Source of the DNA: Solirubrobacteraceae bacterium
GTDB taxonomy: Bacteria; Actinomycetota; Thermoleophilia; Solirubrobacterales; Solirubrobacteraceae
Assembly (NCBI GenBank): GCA_025934395.1
Contig: JAICYC010000012.1
Span: forward strand, 1 to 63,153
DNA length: 63,153 nt
Direction: 5' to 3'
Position 1 is the first letter of the stretch. Each line of letters starts with the position of its first letter. Under the pieces are notes generated by a model, which searched no databases, was not told the DNA's origin, and saw nothing but the letters and a program-made list of their open reading frames with translations. Shown one piece after another: positions 15,755-23,904 of this stretch. Made by a program: the position numbers and the translations under genes.

Positions 15755-16672
15755 CTATTCACGCAGGAAGTTCAGCAGCGATTCCTGGACGATGTTCGCA
15801 CCTGACCGGAGCGCTGCCGTGTAGGCGGCCTGCTCGTTGGAGTAGGCGATCGACACCTGCGCGATGTCGGCGTCGCGGGTGTTCGACAGCGCCCTCGAAA
15901 GCGCGCCTTCGAGCGTTTCGATGCGCGTGGCCGCGTTCCGCAGCTGCGCGGTGGCGCTGCCGGTGTTGGCCTGCAGCGAGATCAGCGCTTCCATGTTCGT
16001 GTCGAGGTTCTTGAGGTCTGTCGAGGCGAGTTCCGCGCGGCTGGCGGGCGTGCCTTCGGTGAGGTGCTGGGCGATCGTGCGCAGCACGTCGAGCAGCTTG
16101 CCGTCGCCCGAGCCGCCGCCGTTCCCGAGCACGCTCGAGAGGTTGGTGCTGACTTCGAGCGTGGTGCCGGGGCCGATCGCGCGTGAGACCGATTCGGTGT
16201 TCCCCTGGAATTCGTCTTCGGGGCCGCTTCTGTAGGGCGCGGTCGTCGTCAGGGTGCCGGAGAACACGAACTGGCCCGCGTACTGGGTGTTCGCGTCCTG
16301 CTTGACCGCTTCGGTGAGCTGGGTGACCTCGACGCCGATGCTGTTCAGGTCCCCCGCGTTGAGCGTGCCGTTGGCGGCCTGCAGGAGGAGTTCGCGCACG
16401 CGCTGGGTGATGTCGCTGATGTTGCCCATCGCGCCGGTGGCCGCCTGCGTCCACGCGATCCCGTCCTGCACGCTGCTCGTGTAGGAGGTGAGGCCGTCGA
16501 GCTGGCTCTGGAGGTCGATGGCGCGGCTCGTGCCGTAGGGGTCGTCGGACGGCTCGAGGATCTTCTTGCCCGAGGACAGTTCCGCGGAGCTGCGCTCGAG
16601 CGACGCGAGCGCCGAGTTGATGTCGTTCAGCGTCGAGCTGCTGATCATCGAGGGTGTGATCCGCCCGAGCAT
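15755..16672 (-). CDS. flgL: Hook-filament junction protein FlgL (HAP3)
   Basis: 305-residue flagellin-like junction protein exported by the flagellar secretion system. The N-terminal ITPSMISSSTLNDINSALAS and SGKKILEPSDDPYGTSRAID match the flagellin/FlgL D0-D1 helices. The C-terminal segment ADIAQVSIAYSNEQAAYTAA and the end LLNFLRE match the partner helices. The ATG at 16672 lies two bases after the flgK stop; longer upstream extensions of this frame run through flgK and are not real. Glu codons are mixed, with many GAA. Confidence 0.9.
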   Translation of the reverse strand: MLGRITPSMISSSTLNDINSALASLERSSAELSSGKKILEPSDDPYGTSRAIDLQSQLDGLTSYTSSVQDGIAWTQAATGAMGNISDITQRVRELLLQAANGTLNAGDLNSIGVEVTQLTEAVKQDANTQYAGQFVFSGTLTTTAPYRSGPEDEFQGNTESVSRAIGPGTTLEVSTNLSSVLGNGGGSGDGKLLDVLRTIAQHLTEGTPASRAELASTDLKNLDTNMEALISLQANTGSATAQLRNAATRIETLEGALSRALSNTRDADIAQVSIAYSNEQAAYTAALRSGANIVQESLLNFLRE

Positions 16673-16674
16673 CG

Positions 16675-17988
16675 CTACAGCCCCACCACGCCCGTGTGCT
16701 CGATCAGCGTTTCGAGCATCGAGTCGAGCGCCGACATCGTCCGCGCGGATGCCTGGTAGCCGCGCTGGAAGGCGATCATGTTGGTCATTTCTTCGTCGAG
16801 CGACACGCCCGAGACGCTCTGCCGCTGGTTGCCGATCGCGGTGAGCGTGGTTTTCAGGTTGGTCGTTTCCTCTTCGGCGCCCTTCACGTCGCTGCCGACG
16901 CGCTCCACCAGCGCGCCGTAGGACTGGTCGGTCGCACCACCGCGAAGCGCGGCGATCGCGAGCGCGACGTCGTTTCCGCCGGGCGTGCCCGTCGAGGACG
17001 TCTGGACTTGGGCGCCGGTGACGGCCACTTTGATCGTCGCCGCGGTTTCGCCGGCGAAGAACGGTGTGCTCGTGTGCAGCGCGTTGACGCTTTCCGCGAG
17101 GCTCGCCGCGACGGCGTCGAGCCCTTCGCGGTAGCTCGCGAGCTTCCCGCCCGGTCCGCTCAGGGAGAGCAGCGCGCCGAGCTGGCCGCCGGCGGCCGCG
17201 GTGATCGTCTGGGGCCAGTTGACCGTGGTGCCTTCCACGAGCGGTTTCGCGGCGTCGCCGAAGGTGATCGTGTCGGTGCCGTCGGGCTGCTGCGCCACGG
17301 ACACGTTCGCGAACGCCGAGAGCTTGTCGAGCAGCAGGTCGCGGCGATCGAGCATTTCGTTGGGCGGCTGCCCGGCCTGTTCGGAGAGCTTGATCTGCCC
17401 GTTGAGCTGCGCGATCTGCTTGGCGATCCCTTCCACTTCCCCGCCCACGCCGGCGCGTGCTTCGTACTGCTGCGTGGTCTGCGTGGAGATCGTTTCGATC
17501 TGGCCGCTCAGCGTGTTGAGCGAGCGGGCGAGCTGTTCGCCGGCGGCAACCACGCCCTCCCGCGCGGCTTCGCTGGTGGGGGCGTTGGCGAGGCTGTTCC
17601 ACGCGCTCCAGAACGCCGAGAGCTGGTTCGCGAGGCCGGCGCTGGACGGTTCGTTGAACGCGCTCTGGGTCTGCAGCAGCTGTTCTGCCTGCGTGGAGGA
17701 CGAGCTCAGCGCGCTGTTCTGGGTGCGGTACTGGCTGTCGAGGTAGATGTTGCGGATGCGCGTGATCGTCTGCACGTTCACGCCCGTGCCGAGCCGCGCG
17801 CCTTCACCCGTCGTGGTGGAGATCGCGGGGATTTCCAGCGTCGGCGAGGTCTGCAGCACGGCGCTCTCGCGCGAGTAGCCTTCGGTGTTGGCGTTCGCGA
17901 TGTTGTTCGCGGTCACGTCCATCGCGGTCTGCTCGGCCAAGAGGCCGCTCAGCGCTGTCTGGAGTCCTTGGAGCGTGGGGATCGGCAT
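16675..17988 (-). CDS. flgK: Hook-associated protein FlgK (HAP1)
   Basis: 437-residue hook-filament adaptor. It starts with PTLQGLQTALSGLLAEQTAM and the basal-body-family motif DVTANNIANANTEGYSRES. It continues with the FlgK-specific helical region (SAFWSAWNSLANAPTSEAAR) and the central EMLDRRDLLLDKLS. It ends with VSLDEEMTNMIAFQRGYQAS and a helical C-terminus. It is shorter than enterobacterial FlgK (about 550 residues), with a reduced outer domain. It sits two bases after flgN, which encodes its likely export chaperone. Confidence 0.93.
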   Translation of the reverse strand: MPIPTLQGLQTALSGLLAEQTAMDVTANNIANANTEGYSRESAVLQTSPTLEIPAISTTTGEGARLGTGVNVQTITRIRNIYLDSQYRTQNSALSSSSTQAEQLLQTQSAFNEPSSAGLANQLSAFWSAWNSLANAPTSEAAREGVVAAGEQLARSLNTLSGQIETISTQTTQQYEARAGVGGEVEGIAKQIAQLNGQIKLSEQAGQPPNEMLDRRDLLLDKLSAFANVSVAQQPDGTDTITFGDAAKPLVEGTTVNWPQTITAAAGGQLGALLSLSGPGGKLASYREGLDAVAASLAESVNALHTSTPFFAGETAATIKVAVTGAQVQTSSTGTPGGNDVALAIAALRGGATDQSYGALVERVGSDVKGAEEETTNLKTTLTAIGNQRQSVSGVSLDEEMTNMIAFQRGYQASARTMSALDSMLETLIEHTGVVGL

Positions 17989-17990
17989 CG

Positions 17991-18536
17991 CTAGGCGCGC
18001 AGGTCGAGGACGTGGAGGGCGCCCTGCGGGCGCGGGCGGGTGATCGACGTCGAAGAGCCCTGCGGGTCGTAGCCGCTGACGCCGTCGAGCGCCAGCAGCC
18101 CCATCAGGTGGTCGAGGAACCCGAGTTCGAGCTGCATCAGGGCGCGGTTGCTGCGATGTTCGCGCTGGAGCTCGGCGAGCAGGCCTTTCAGTTCGGCGCT
18201 GCGAGCTGTCGCGAGCTGGGCCTGCTGGGCGCTCATCAGGCGCGCCAGAGCGTGCACCGTCACCTCGTGGGCGGTCACGCCCAGGCGCGCGCCGGCGCGC
18301 GCAAGCAGCACGGTGCGTCGCTCCTCGAGCAGCGCCCGCTGTTCCATTTCGCCGCGCAGGATGCCCGCGAGCCGGACGACGCCCTGCACGTCTCGAGCGC
18401 GGATCGCCGAGCCCTGCTCGAGCACCACCGCGAGCAGGCCCCGCGCGGAGAGGATCTGCTCGTCCAGGTGGGCGACGATCTCGCCCACGAGCGCGTCGTC
18501 GCGGCTCAGCGCCTGCGGCAGCGCGGCGGTGCTCAT
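17991..18536 (-). CDS. flgN: FlgN-type export chaperone
   Basis: 181-residue mostly helical cytoplasmic protein with the length, composition and position of FlgN, the chaperone for FlgK and FlgL. The helices run from DDALVGEIVAHLDEQILSAR through EQRALLEERRTVLLARAG to NRALMQLELGFLDHLMGLLA. The C-terminal 25 residues are unstructured. FlgN is poorly conserved, so the call leans on helix pattern and on the gene directly preceding flgK. The ATG overlaps the stop of the rod-binding protein gene (ATGA). Confidence 0.75.
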   Translation of the reverse strand: MSTAALPQALSRDDALVGEIVAHLDEQILSARGLLAVVLEQGSAIRARDVQGVVRLAGILRGEMEQRALLEERRTVLLARAGARLGVTAHEVTVHALARLMSAQQAQLATARSAELKGLLAELQREHRSNRALMQLELGFLDHLMGLLALDGVSGYDPQGSSTSITRPRPQGALHVLDLRA

Positions 18537-18982
18537 GCGCTCACCGCCCCCGTCGAGGAGGTGGTGCCACCGGGCGCGCCGCCGGCGCCGCCGGGCGTGC
18601 TCTCGGCACCGCCGTGGCCGAGCGTGGCCCCGCCCTGCGCGGTGGTCGCTGCGCCGTGTGTGCCCTCGAGCTCGCGCGTCAGCTGCTGGGCCAGGCCGAG
18701 GCCGCCGCCCGCGAGGATCCCGTGCGAGAGCGCCTGCGGCAGCATCGCCGAGAAGGCTCCGCCGCCGAGCTTGGGCAGCGCCCCTTCGCCCTGCCCTTCG
18801 GATTCGGATCCGGCTTCGCCGGGGCCACCGGCTTCGGTGAGCGAGGCGGCGAGCTGTTCGACGAGCATCTGTTCGAACGCCTGGGCGGTGCGGTAGTCCT
18901 GCTTGACCTGCGTCGAGCCGTTGCGCACCCACGCAGGCTCGAAGGTGCTGTCCACCGGAGGCAGGCCGGAGGCGGGCGTCAT
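18533..18982 (-). CDS. flgJ: FlgJ-type rod-binding protein (no muramidase domain)
   Basis: 149 residues matching only the N-terminal rod-binding half of FlgJ (AQAFEQMLVEQLAASLTEAG, then AFSAMLPQALSHGILAGGGL). This half acts in rod assembly. The peptidoglycan-hydrolase half is missing, and two separate hydrolase genes occur elsewhere in the cluster (30757 and 49782). The last about 45 residues are a Gly/Ala/Thr-rich tail. The start overlaps flgG and the end overlaps flgN by four bases each. Confidence 0.82.
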   Translation of the reverse strand: MTPASGLPPVDSTFEPAWVRNGSTQVKQDYRTAQAFEQMLVEQLAASLTEAGGPGEAGSESEGQGEGALPKLGGGAFSAMLPQALSHGILAGGGLGLAQQLTRELEGTHGAATTAQGGATLGHGGAESTPGGAGGAPGGTTSSTGAVSA

Positions 18983-19710
18983 GCGCGCAGCTGGTTCGCG
19001 ATGGTCATCATCTGGTTCTCGAGCTGGATCGCCGAGCTGTCCATCTGGAAGGCGCGCTGGGTGCTGACCATCGTGGCCATGTCGGTGCCCATGTCGACGT
19101 TGGACTGCTCGAGCCCGCCCTGCAGCAGGCGAGCTCCGCTCGCGGCGTGCGGTTCGCCGCTGTCCTTCGTCGTGCCGAACAGGTTGCCGCCGAGCGAGAC
19201 GAGGTGCCCCGGCGAGGTGACGGTCACGAGCTTGATCTGGCCGAGCGTCCTGCCGTGGGCGGTGACGGTGCCGTCGGCGGAGATCGACAGCTCCGACGGG
19301 GACACGCCCGCGGGAAGTTTGATCGGCGGCGAGAGCCTGTGCCCCTGGGAGTTGACGATCGTTCCGCTCGCGTCGACGCCGAGCGCGCCGTCGCGTGTGA
19401 GCGCGGTCTGCCCTCCGGGGAGCGTCACCTGGATGTAGCCGCGGCCCTCGATCGCCACGTCGAGCGGCTGGCCCGTTTCCCGCAGCGCCCCCTGCGCCTG
19501 GCTGCGCCCGACGAACTCCGCGTTCGCGCCCGCGCCGTCGGTGGACTGCGAGCCCGCGATGTTCACGTCGTTGTAGAGAAGGTCGTTGAACGCGACGCGC
19601 TGGGACTGGTAGCCGTTCGTGTTGACGTTGGCGAGGTCGTTGCTGATCGCGTCGAGCTGCTGCTGCTGAGCCGACATGCCTGCTGCTGCGGAAAAGAGAC
19701 CTTCGAGCAT
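18979..19710 (-). CDS. flgG: Flagellar distal rod protein FlgG
   Basis: 243-residue rod/hook family protein. It has the N-terminal LEGLFSAAAGMSAQQQQLDA and the motif ISNDLANVNTNGYQSQRVAF, central GQPLDVAIEGRGYIQVTLPG, and the C-terminal GGLEQSNVDMGTDMATMVST and RAFQMDSSAIQLENQMM. This is closest to FlgG or FlgF. Its downstream neighbour flgJ supports the rod assignment. The ATG at 19710 gives the canonical MLEGLF start and is preferred over longer versions that would overlap the sigma-28 promoter. Confidence 0.88.
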   Translation of the reverse strand: MLEGLFSAAAGMSAQQQQLDAISNDLANVNTNGYQSQRVAFNDLLYNDVNIAGSQSTDGAGANAEFVGRSQAQGALRETGQPLDVAIEGRGYIQVTLPGGQTALTRDGALGVDASGTIVNSQGHRLSPPIKLPAGVSPSELSISADGTVTAHGRTLGQIKLVTVTSPGHLVSLGGNLFGTTKDSGEPHAASGARLLQGGLEQSNVDMGTDMATMVSTQRAFQMDSSAIQLENQMMTIANQLRA

Positions 19711-19793
19711 CAGCCCGTTCCTGTTTCGTTTGGGTTCGGCGCCGCGGAATCGCCGTCGCAACCCGGCCGCCGAGGATGATCCTGCTCCCAACG

Positions 19794-19820
19794 TGATCGG
19801 CATCGCTCGCGGGGACTTGA
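19794..19820 (-). promoter_or_regulatory. Sigma-28 promoter, flgG-flgJ-flgN-flgK-flgL-fliW(-csrA)
   Basis: Minus strand TCAAGTCC (19813-19820), 11-nt spacer, GCCGATCA (19794-19801). It matches TAAAGTTT-N11-GCCGATAA in spacing and core. The implied leader is about 75 nt. Confidence 0.75.
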
Positions 19821-19831
19821 GCGCGGCGCCC

Positions 19832-19849
19832 CAGGCGGGCGCCCGCCTG
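19832..19849. terminator. Palindromic hairpin after flgF
   Basis: Perfect 18-base palindrome CAGGCGGGC/GCCCGCCTG directly downstream of flgF (minus strand) and upstream of the flgG promoter. It may terminate flgF transcription, although it lacks a loop of its own and a T-run. Confidence 0.35.
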
Positions 19850-19860
19850 CGCGCAGCGTG

Positions 19861-20553
19861 CTACTGGACGTTGATCGAGCCGACCTGGGTGGTCGCGGCC
19901 TGCAGGGTCTGGTCGATCGTCTGGATCGCCTGCTGGCCCGACTGGAAGCTGCGCAGCGAGGTGATCATTTCGACCATCACCTTGGCGGCGTCGACGCCGG
20001 AGCCCTCGAGCGCGCCCTGGCGCACCTCACCCTGGGCCTGGCCCGAGGCGGTCCCCGTGAAGAGGTTTTCGCCCTGCTTGGCCGCTCCCGGCACTTCGAA
20101 GGTCCCGATCGCGCTCGCGGGGACCGTGCCGTCGGCGCCGACCTTGATCGTCGCACCGGTCTGGCTCAGCACGGGGTTGCCCGCGTTGTCGGTCACCGTT
20201 CCGTTCGCGGAGGCCGTGAACTGGCCGTTTCGCGTGTAGCGCACGCCCGCTTCGGTGCGCACGGCGAAGAAGCCCGTCCCCTCGATCGCGAAATCGAGCG
20301 GCTCGCCCGTTTCCTGGATCGAGGCCGGCGTCATGTCGGTGAACGTCCTGCCCACCGCCACGCCCTGGTCGATCGACCCGACCGGCGCGCCGCCCTCGGT
20401 GTTGGCCATCAGCAGGGTGCCGAAGTTGTGCTGGGTGGACTCGTCGGGCTTGTAGCCCGGCGTCGAGGAGTTCGCGAGGTCGTTGGAGAGCTGGTTCTGG
20501 CGCGTCTGCTCGGCGACCATGCCGGAGGCGGCTATGAACAATCCGATATCCAT
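19861..20553 (-). CDS. flgF: Flagellar proximal rod protein FlgF
   Basis: 230-residue rod/hook family protein. It shows DIGLFIAASGMVAEQTRQNQ, the motif LSNDLANSSTPGYKPDES, GEPLDFAIEGTGFFAVRTEA and the C-terminal VEMITSLRSFQSGQQAIQTI helix. A shorter, divergent paralogue of the downstream FlgG, it is best called FlgF from position and length. It is transcribed from a sigma-28 promoter whose upstream part touches the end of fliA. The transcript should start within a few bases of the ATG. Confidence 0.82.
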   Translation of the reverse strand: MDIGLFIAASGMVAEQTRQNQLSNDLANSSTPGYKPDESTQHNFGTLLMANTEGGAPVGSIDQGVAVGRTFTDMTPASIQETGEPLDFAIEGTGFFAVRTEAGVRYTRNGQFTASANGTVTDNAGNPVLSQTGATIKVGADGTVPASAIGTFEVPGAAKQGENLFTGTASGQAQGEVRQGALEGSGVDAAKVMVEMITSLRSFQSGQQAIQTIDQTLQAATTQVGSINVQ

Positions 20554-20563
20554 GCGAACCGGG

Positions 20564-20590
20564 TAGTCGGCCGCGCCCAGCGAACCTTTA
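20564..20590 (-). promoter_or_regulatory. Sigma-28 promoter, flgF
   Basis: Minus strand TAAAGGTT (20583-20590), 11-nt spacer, GCCGACTA (20564-20571), 10 nt before the flgF ATG. Nearly leaderless. Confidence 0.75.
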
Positions 20591-20605
20591 GCGCGATGCC
20601 CGCGC

Positions 20606-21454
20606 TCAGCCGACGCTCGCGAACAGCGCGGTCTCGGCGACGAGCTGCTCGTAGAGGCGGCGCCGCAGCTGGGTGTGGATCTGCGAGACGCGGCTCTCCG
20701 ACACGGCGATGCGCTGCCCCACCTCGCGGAGCGTGGCGTCCTCGACGTACAGCAGCACGGCCACCTCGCGTTCCTGCATGGTCAGGCGCGCGAACGCGCC
20801 CCGGAAGCGCTCCTTGGCTTCGCGGCGTTCGGCGCTGATGACCGGATCGCACTCGGCGTCGGAGCTCTCCAGCGTGTCGATCCGCTCGATCGTGGTGGCC
20901 TCGTCGCAGCGCACCACGCGGTTCAGCGAGGCGACCGCCGCGAGCTCGGCCTCGTGCAGCCGCGCGGTGAGCCGGGGTGCGGTCATGCCCACGCTCGCCG
21001 CGAGCTCGTCGCGGCCCGGCTCGCGCTCGTGCGCGGCGAGGAACTCCTCCCGGGCACGGTTGATCGCGCGCTCGTCACGGCGCAGCGAGCGCGGGGCCCA
21101 ATCGTGGCGGCGGAGCTCGTCGAGCACCGCGCCGTGCACGCGCGACCACGCGAACTGCTCGAGCGTGGCACCCCGGTCGGGGTCGAAGCGCTCGATCGAG
21201 CGAATCAGCGCCTCCAGGCCGCTGGAGAGGTAGTCCTGCACGTCGCACTGCGCGGGCACCTCGCGGACCTTGCGGTACACGATGTAGCGCACCATCGGCG
21301 TGTACATGAAGATCAGGCGGTCACGCAGCTCGCGCGCGCCGGTCCGGCGGTACTCGCGCCACAGCTCCAGCGACTCCTCGGCGGAGGTCCTCGGGGGGCT
21401 GGGGGTGAGCTTTCCGGTTGCGTCCATGGGCCTGTGCTCGGCGGCCGCCTCCAC
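20606..21454 (-). CDS. fliA: Sigma-28 family RNA polymerase sigma factor FliA
   Basis: 282-residue sigma factor of the FliA/WhiG type that would direct the ten TCAAG-N11-GCCGATAA promoters in this window. Region 2 shows YLSSGLEALIRSIERFDPDR and FAWSRVHGAVLDELRRHDWA followed by PRSLRRDE. Region 4 shows LTMQEREVAVLLYVEDATLR and IAVSESRVSQIHTQLRRRL. Start is GTG 21454 (MEAAAEH) or ATG 21427 (MDATGKL). Its own promoter was not recognised and does not look like a sigma-28 site. No anti-sigma factor gene flgM was found nearby. Confidence 0.93.
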   Translation of the reverse strand: MEAAAEHRPMDATGKLTPSPPRTSAEESLELWREYRRTGARELRDRLIFMYTPMVRYIVYRKVREVPAQCDVQDYLSSGLEALIRSIERFDPDRGATLEQFAWSRVHGAVLDELRRHDWAPRSLRRDERAINRAREEFLAAHEREPGRDELAASVGMTAPRLTARLHEAELAAVASLNRVVRCDEATTIERIDTLESSDAECDPVISAERREAKERFRGAFARLTMQEREVAVLLYVEDATLREVGQRIAVSESRVSQIHTQLRRRLYEQLVAETALFASVG

Positions 21455-21648
21455 GCGCAGCGCAGCGGCGCTGGGTCCCCCCCGGGTTGGCCCACCTTCC
21501 GACGCCGGTTATTTCTCCTCGCCCCGGGTTTCCCCTCCCTTCCCCGCGTGCGCGCGGGTAGGTGGGCGAAAGCTTGCGCCGGCAGACCCACGCCGGCGCA
21601 ATCCGACCGACGCGATCGAAGTCATCCGTCGCCTGCCCGCATGTGCGC

Positions 21649-21675
21649 TCAAGATTTCGGGCAGGCCGTCGATCA
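21649..21675 (+). promoter_or_regulatory. Sigma-28 promoter, flaG-like and fliD
   Basis: TCAAGATT (21649-21656), 11-nt spacer, GTCGATCA (21668-21675), with one mismatch to GCCGAT. The leader to the ATG at 21750 is about 68 nt. The rest of the gap between fliA and this gene (21455-21648) holds a C/G-skewed stretch with nothing recognisable. Confidence 0.6.
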
Positions 21676-21726
21676 CACGGTTAGGAACGAAGTGCGAGGT
21701 GGCCCACGGATCGGACCGCGACAAAC

Positions 21727-21745
21727 CGTTTTCAGGGAGAAAACG
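21727..21745 (+). promoter_or_regulatory. CsrA-type hairpin over the flaG ribosome-binding site
   Basis: Perfect 7-bp stem CGTTTTC / GAAAACG with a five-base AGGGA loop, ending four bases before the ATG at 21750. AGGGA fits the CsrA core ANGGA in a loop and is also the only ribosome-binding site of the gene, so CsrA binding would block initiation. Confidence 0.65.
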
Positions 21746-21749
21746 CAAC

Positions 21750-22070
21750 ATGCACTCGCAACAAGCTGATCGCATCATCGAGCCCACGGGATCCAAGAAC
21801 CGCATCGCCCCGCTCGCCGTGACCGGAGACGCCGACGCAGGCCATCCGATCGACATCACGCGCGGGGGACCCCCGGCGCACCTGGCCGAGGAGATCGAGC
21901 ACGCCGGACGCATCCACGCCGAGATCCGCGCCGAAGGCAGCGACATCCGCTTCCACGGCGGCCTCGACGGCGCGGTGCTGATCGAGCTGTGCACGGTCGA
22001 AGGTGAGCTGATCCGCGCGCTGTCGGCCGTCGAGGTCGCCGAGCTCGCTGCGGGACAGGTAGCCGTCTGA
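21750..22070 (+). CDS. flaG: FlaG-like protein
   Basis: 106-residue small protein placed immediately before fliD, where FlaG is normally found. The C-terminal half follows the FlaG pattern of two strands and a helix (GSDIRFHGGLDGAVLIELCT, then EGELIRALSAVEVAELAAG). The N-terminal part is polar. FlaG proteins influence filament length and are otherwise poorly understood. The leader carries a sigma-28 promoter and a CsrA-type hairpin. Thirteen bases separate it from fliD, so both are probably on one transcript. Similarity is moderate; the position carries much of the call. Confidence 0.65.
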   Translation: MHSQQADRIIEPTGSKNRIAPLAVTGDADAGHPIDITRGGPPAHLAEEIEHAGRIHAEIRAEGSDIRFHGGLDGAVLIELCTVEGELIRALSAVEVAELAAGQVAV

Positions 22071-22083
22071 GAGGCCGCTCGCC

Positions 22084-23469
22084 GTGTCGAGCATCTCCGT
22101 CAACACCGAAACCGGCCAGCCGATCTCGATCACCGGGCTCGCGTCGGGCTTCGACACCTCCGCGATCATCAAGGCGCTCGTCGAAGCGGAAAAAGTCCCG
22201 ATCACGAAACTGACGACGCAGCAGGAAAAGCTCGTCGCTCAGCAGACCACGATCCGGACGCTGCAGCTGAGCCTCCATCAGCTGACGTTCCAGCTCGCGG
22301 AATTCAAACTCTCCTCGCTGTTCCGCACCACCCAGACGGTCACGTCCAACGAACCGCAGCGCGTCGCCGCGACGGCGACCTCCGGCGCAGGGGTGGGCGG
22401 CTACCAGGTCGAAGTCACGCAGCTGGCGAACTCCGCGCAGCGCACCTTCACGTTCACGAGCCCCGCCGCGGAAGACACGATCACGATCGACGGCCACGAA
22501 TACAAGCTCGGCGCGGAAGGCACCGCCAAAGAACTCGCGCAGAAGATCAACTCGGACGGCACCGCGACCGTCTACGCGGCGGTGCTCAACGGCGAAACGA
22601 TCGTGCTCTCCAACCGGACGACCGGAGAAACCGGGGGAGCCTTCATCAGCGTGACCGACGCGGGCGGCACGCTCGTCGAAAAGGCCGGGACCGCCAAGGA
22701 AGGACGCGACGCCGAATACTCGGTCGACGGTGTCGCGGGGAAATCGAATTCGAACGAAGTCACCGAAGCGGTCCCGGGCGTGAAGCTGACGCTCGAGGGC
22801 CTCACCACCACCTCCGGACCGGTGACGGTCGACGTGCTCGCCCCGAGCACCAACACGAGCGCGATCGAAGGCCAGCTGCAGTCGTTCGTCACCGCGTACA
22901 ACAGCAACGTGGAAGCGATCCAGAAGCAGCTCACGACCAAGCCGCTCGCCCACGCCGCCAAGCTCGAAGAATTCGAAACGGGCACCCTGTTCGGCGACAC
23001 CGAGCTGACGGGGCTGCTCAACCGCATGCGCTCCACGCTCTTCGAATCGGTCGAAGGGCTCCCCGAAGGCGTTGCGAGCCCGTTCGACATCGGCCTCGGC
23101 ACCGGCGGGGCGACCGCGAACGCCGCCCAGGGCGCGATCGAAGGCCACCTGAAGCTCGAAACGAGCAAGCTCCAGGCCGCGCTCGCCGAAAACCCCGAAG
23201 GCGTCCAGAAGCTGCTGCAGTCCTGGTCGAAGAAGCTCGAAGGCGTGATCAACAGCGCCGCCGCCCCGGGCGGGACGCTGGAAACGCGGATCAACGGCGA
23301 CGAAGCGCAGGTCACGACGCTCAAGGCGCGGATCAAGACGATGAACGAAGCGCTCACCGAACGGCAGAAAGATCTCGTCCGCACGTACGCGTCGCTGGAA
23401 GGCCTGCTCGCCAAGAACAACGCGCAGCTCTCGTGGCTGATCCAGCAGACCGAACGCCTCGGCAAATAG
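22084..23469 (+). CDS. fliD: Filament cap protein FliD (HAP2)
   Basis: 461-residue filament cap and hook-associated protein. It has the N-terminal ISITGLASGFDTSAIIKALV and EAEKVPITKLTTQQEKLVAQ, central strands such as GGYQVEVTQLANSAQRTFTF, and a C-terminal region with VTTLKARIKTMNEALTERQK ending in coiled-coil sequence. The start is a GTG and no strong ribosome-binding site is seen, so translation may couple to the flaG-like gene. Glu is encoded almost only by GAA, in contrast to neighbouring cytoplasmic genes. Confidence 0.93.
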   Translation: MSSISVNTETGQPISITGLASGFDTSAIIKALVEAEKVPITKLTTQQEKLVAQQTTIRTLQLSLHQLTFQLAEFKLSSLFRTTQTVTSNEPQRVAATATSGAGVGGYQVEVTQLANSAQRTFTFTSPAAEDTITIDGHEYKLGAEGTAKELAQKINSDGTATVYAAVLNGETIVLSNRTTGETGGAFISVTDAGGTLVEKAGTAKEGRDAEYSVDGVAGKSNSNEVTEAVPGVKLTLEGLTTTSGPVTVDVLAPSTNTSAIEGQLQSFVTAYNSNVEAIQKQLTTKPLAHAAKLEEFETGTLFGDTELTGLLNRMRSTLFESVEGLPEGVASPFDIGLGTGGATANAAQGAIEGHLKLETSKLQAALAENPEGVQKLLQSWSKKLEGVINSAAAPGGTLETRINGDEAQVTTLKARIKTMNEALTERQKDLVRTYASLEGLLAKNNAQLSWLIQQTERLGK

Positions 23470-23482
23470 CCGCGCCTGTTCC

Positions 23483-23509
23483 TCAACTTTGCCGGCCGTG
23501 AGCCGATGA
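23483..23509 (+). promoter_or_regulatory. Sigma-28 promoter, fliS-fliT
   Basis: TCAACTTT (23483-23490), 11-nt spacer, GCCGATGA (23502-23509). The -10 element covers an in-frame ATG at 23506, so the real fliS start must be the ATG at 23521. Confidence 0.7.
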
Positions 23510-23520
23510 CGGTACAGGCA

Positions 23521-23904
23521 ATGGCCAACCTCGCCACGACACCTCAGGCCTACCAGCGCGGTGCTGTGCTCGCCGCCACGCCGGCCGAGCTCGTGGTGAT
23601 GCTCTACGACGGGGCACGCCGCTTCCTGCGCCAGGCCGCGGCGGCGATGGAGGCGGGCGAGATCGAGCGCGCGCACCGCACCCTGCGCCACGCCGAGATG
23701 ATCCTCGCCCATCTCAACGGCACGCTCGACCACGACCAGGGTCAGGTCGCCGACAGCCTCGGCCAGCTCTACACGTTCTGCCTGCGCCATCTCGACGACG
23801 CGCGCATGGAGCAGAGCCCGAAGAAGCTCGGCGAGGTGAGCAGGATGCTGGGCGAGCTGCGCGACGCGTGGGCCCAGATCGCCGCAGAGGCGCCGCGCTC
23901 GTGA
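23521..23904 (+). CDS. fliS: Flagellin export chaperone FliS
   Basis: 127-residue helical chaperone that keeps flagellin unfolded for export. It shows the YQRGAVLAATPAELVVMLYD start, GARRFLRQAAAAMEAGEIER, the AEMILAHLNGTLDHDQG segment and LYTFCLRHLDDARMEQSPKK. All follow the FliS pattern. The ATG at 23521 is used because the one at 23506 lies in the promoter. The stop overlaps the GTG of the next gene (GTGA). Confidence 0.93.
   Translation: MANLATTPQAYQRGAVLAATPAELVVMLYDGARRFLRQAAAAMEAGEIERAHRTLRHAEMILAHLNGTLDHDQGQVADSLGQLYTFCLRHLDDARMEQSPKKLGEVSRMLGELRDAWAQIAAEAPRS

Noticed and set aside
16673-17602. Upstream extension of the flgL frame through flgK
   Set aside because: The added 310 residues have shadow composition and overlap flgK in another frame. 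FlgL homology begins exactly at the ATG at 16672.
21750-22070. flgM (anti-sigma-28) as identity of the small gene near fliA
   Set aside because: The C-terminal strand-strand-helix pattern and position before fliD fit FlaG better, and the helical sigma-binding region of FlgM is not seen.
23506-23520. ATG at 23506 as fliS start
   Set aside because: It lies inside the sigma-28 -10 element, and FliS homology begins after the ATG at 23521.
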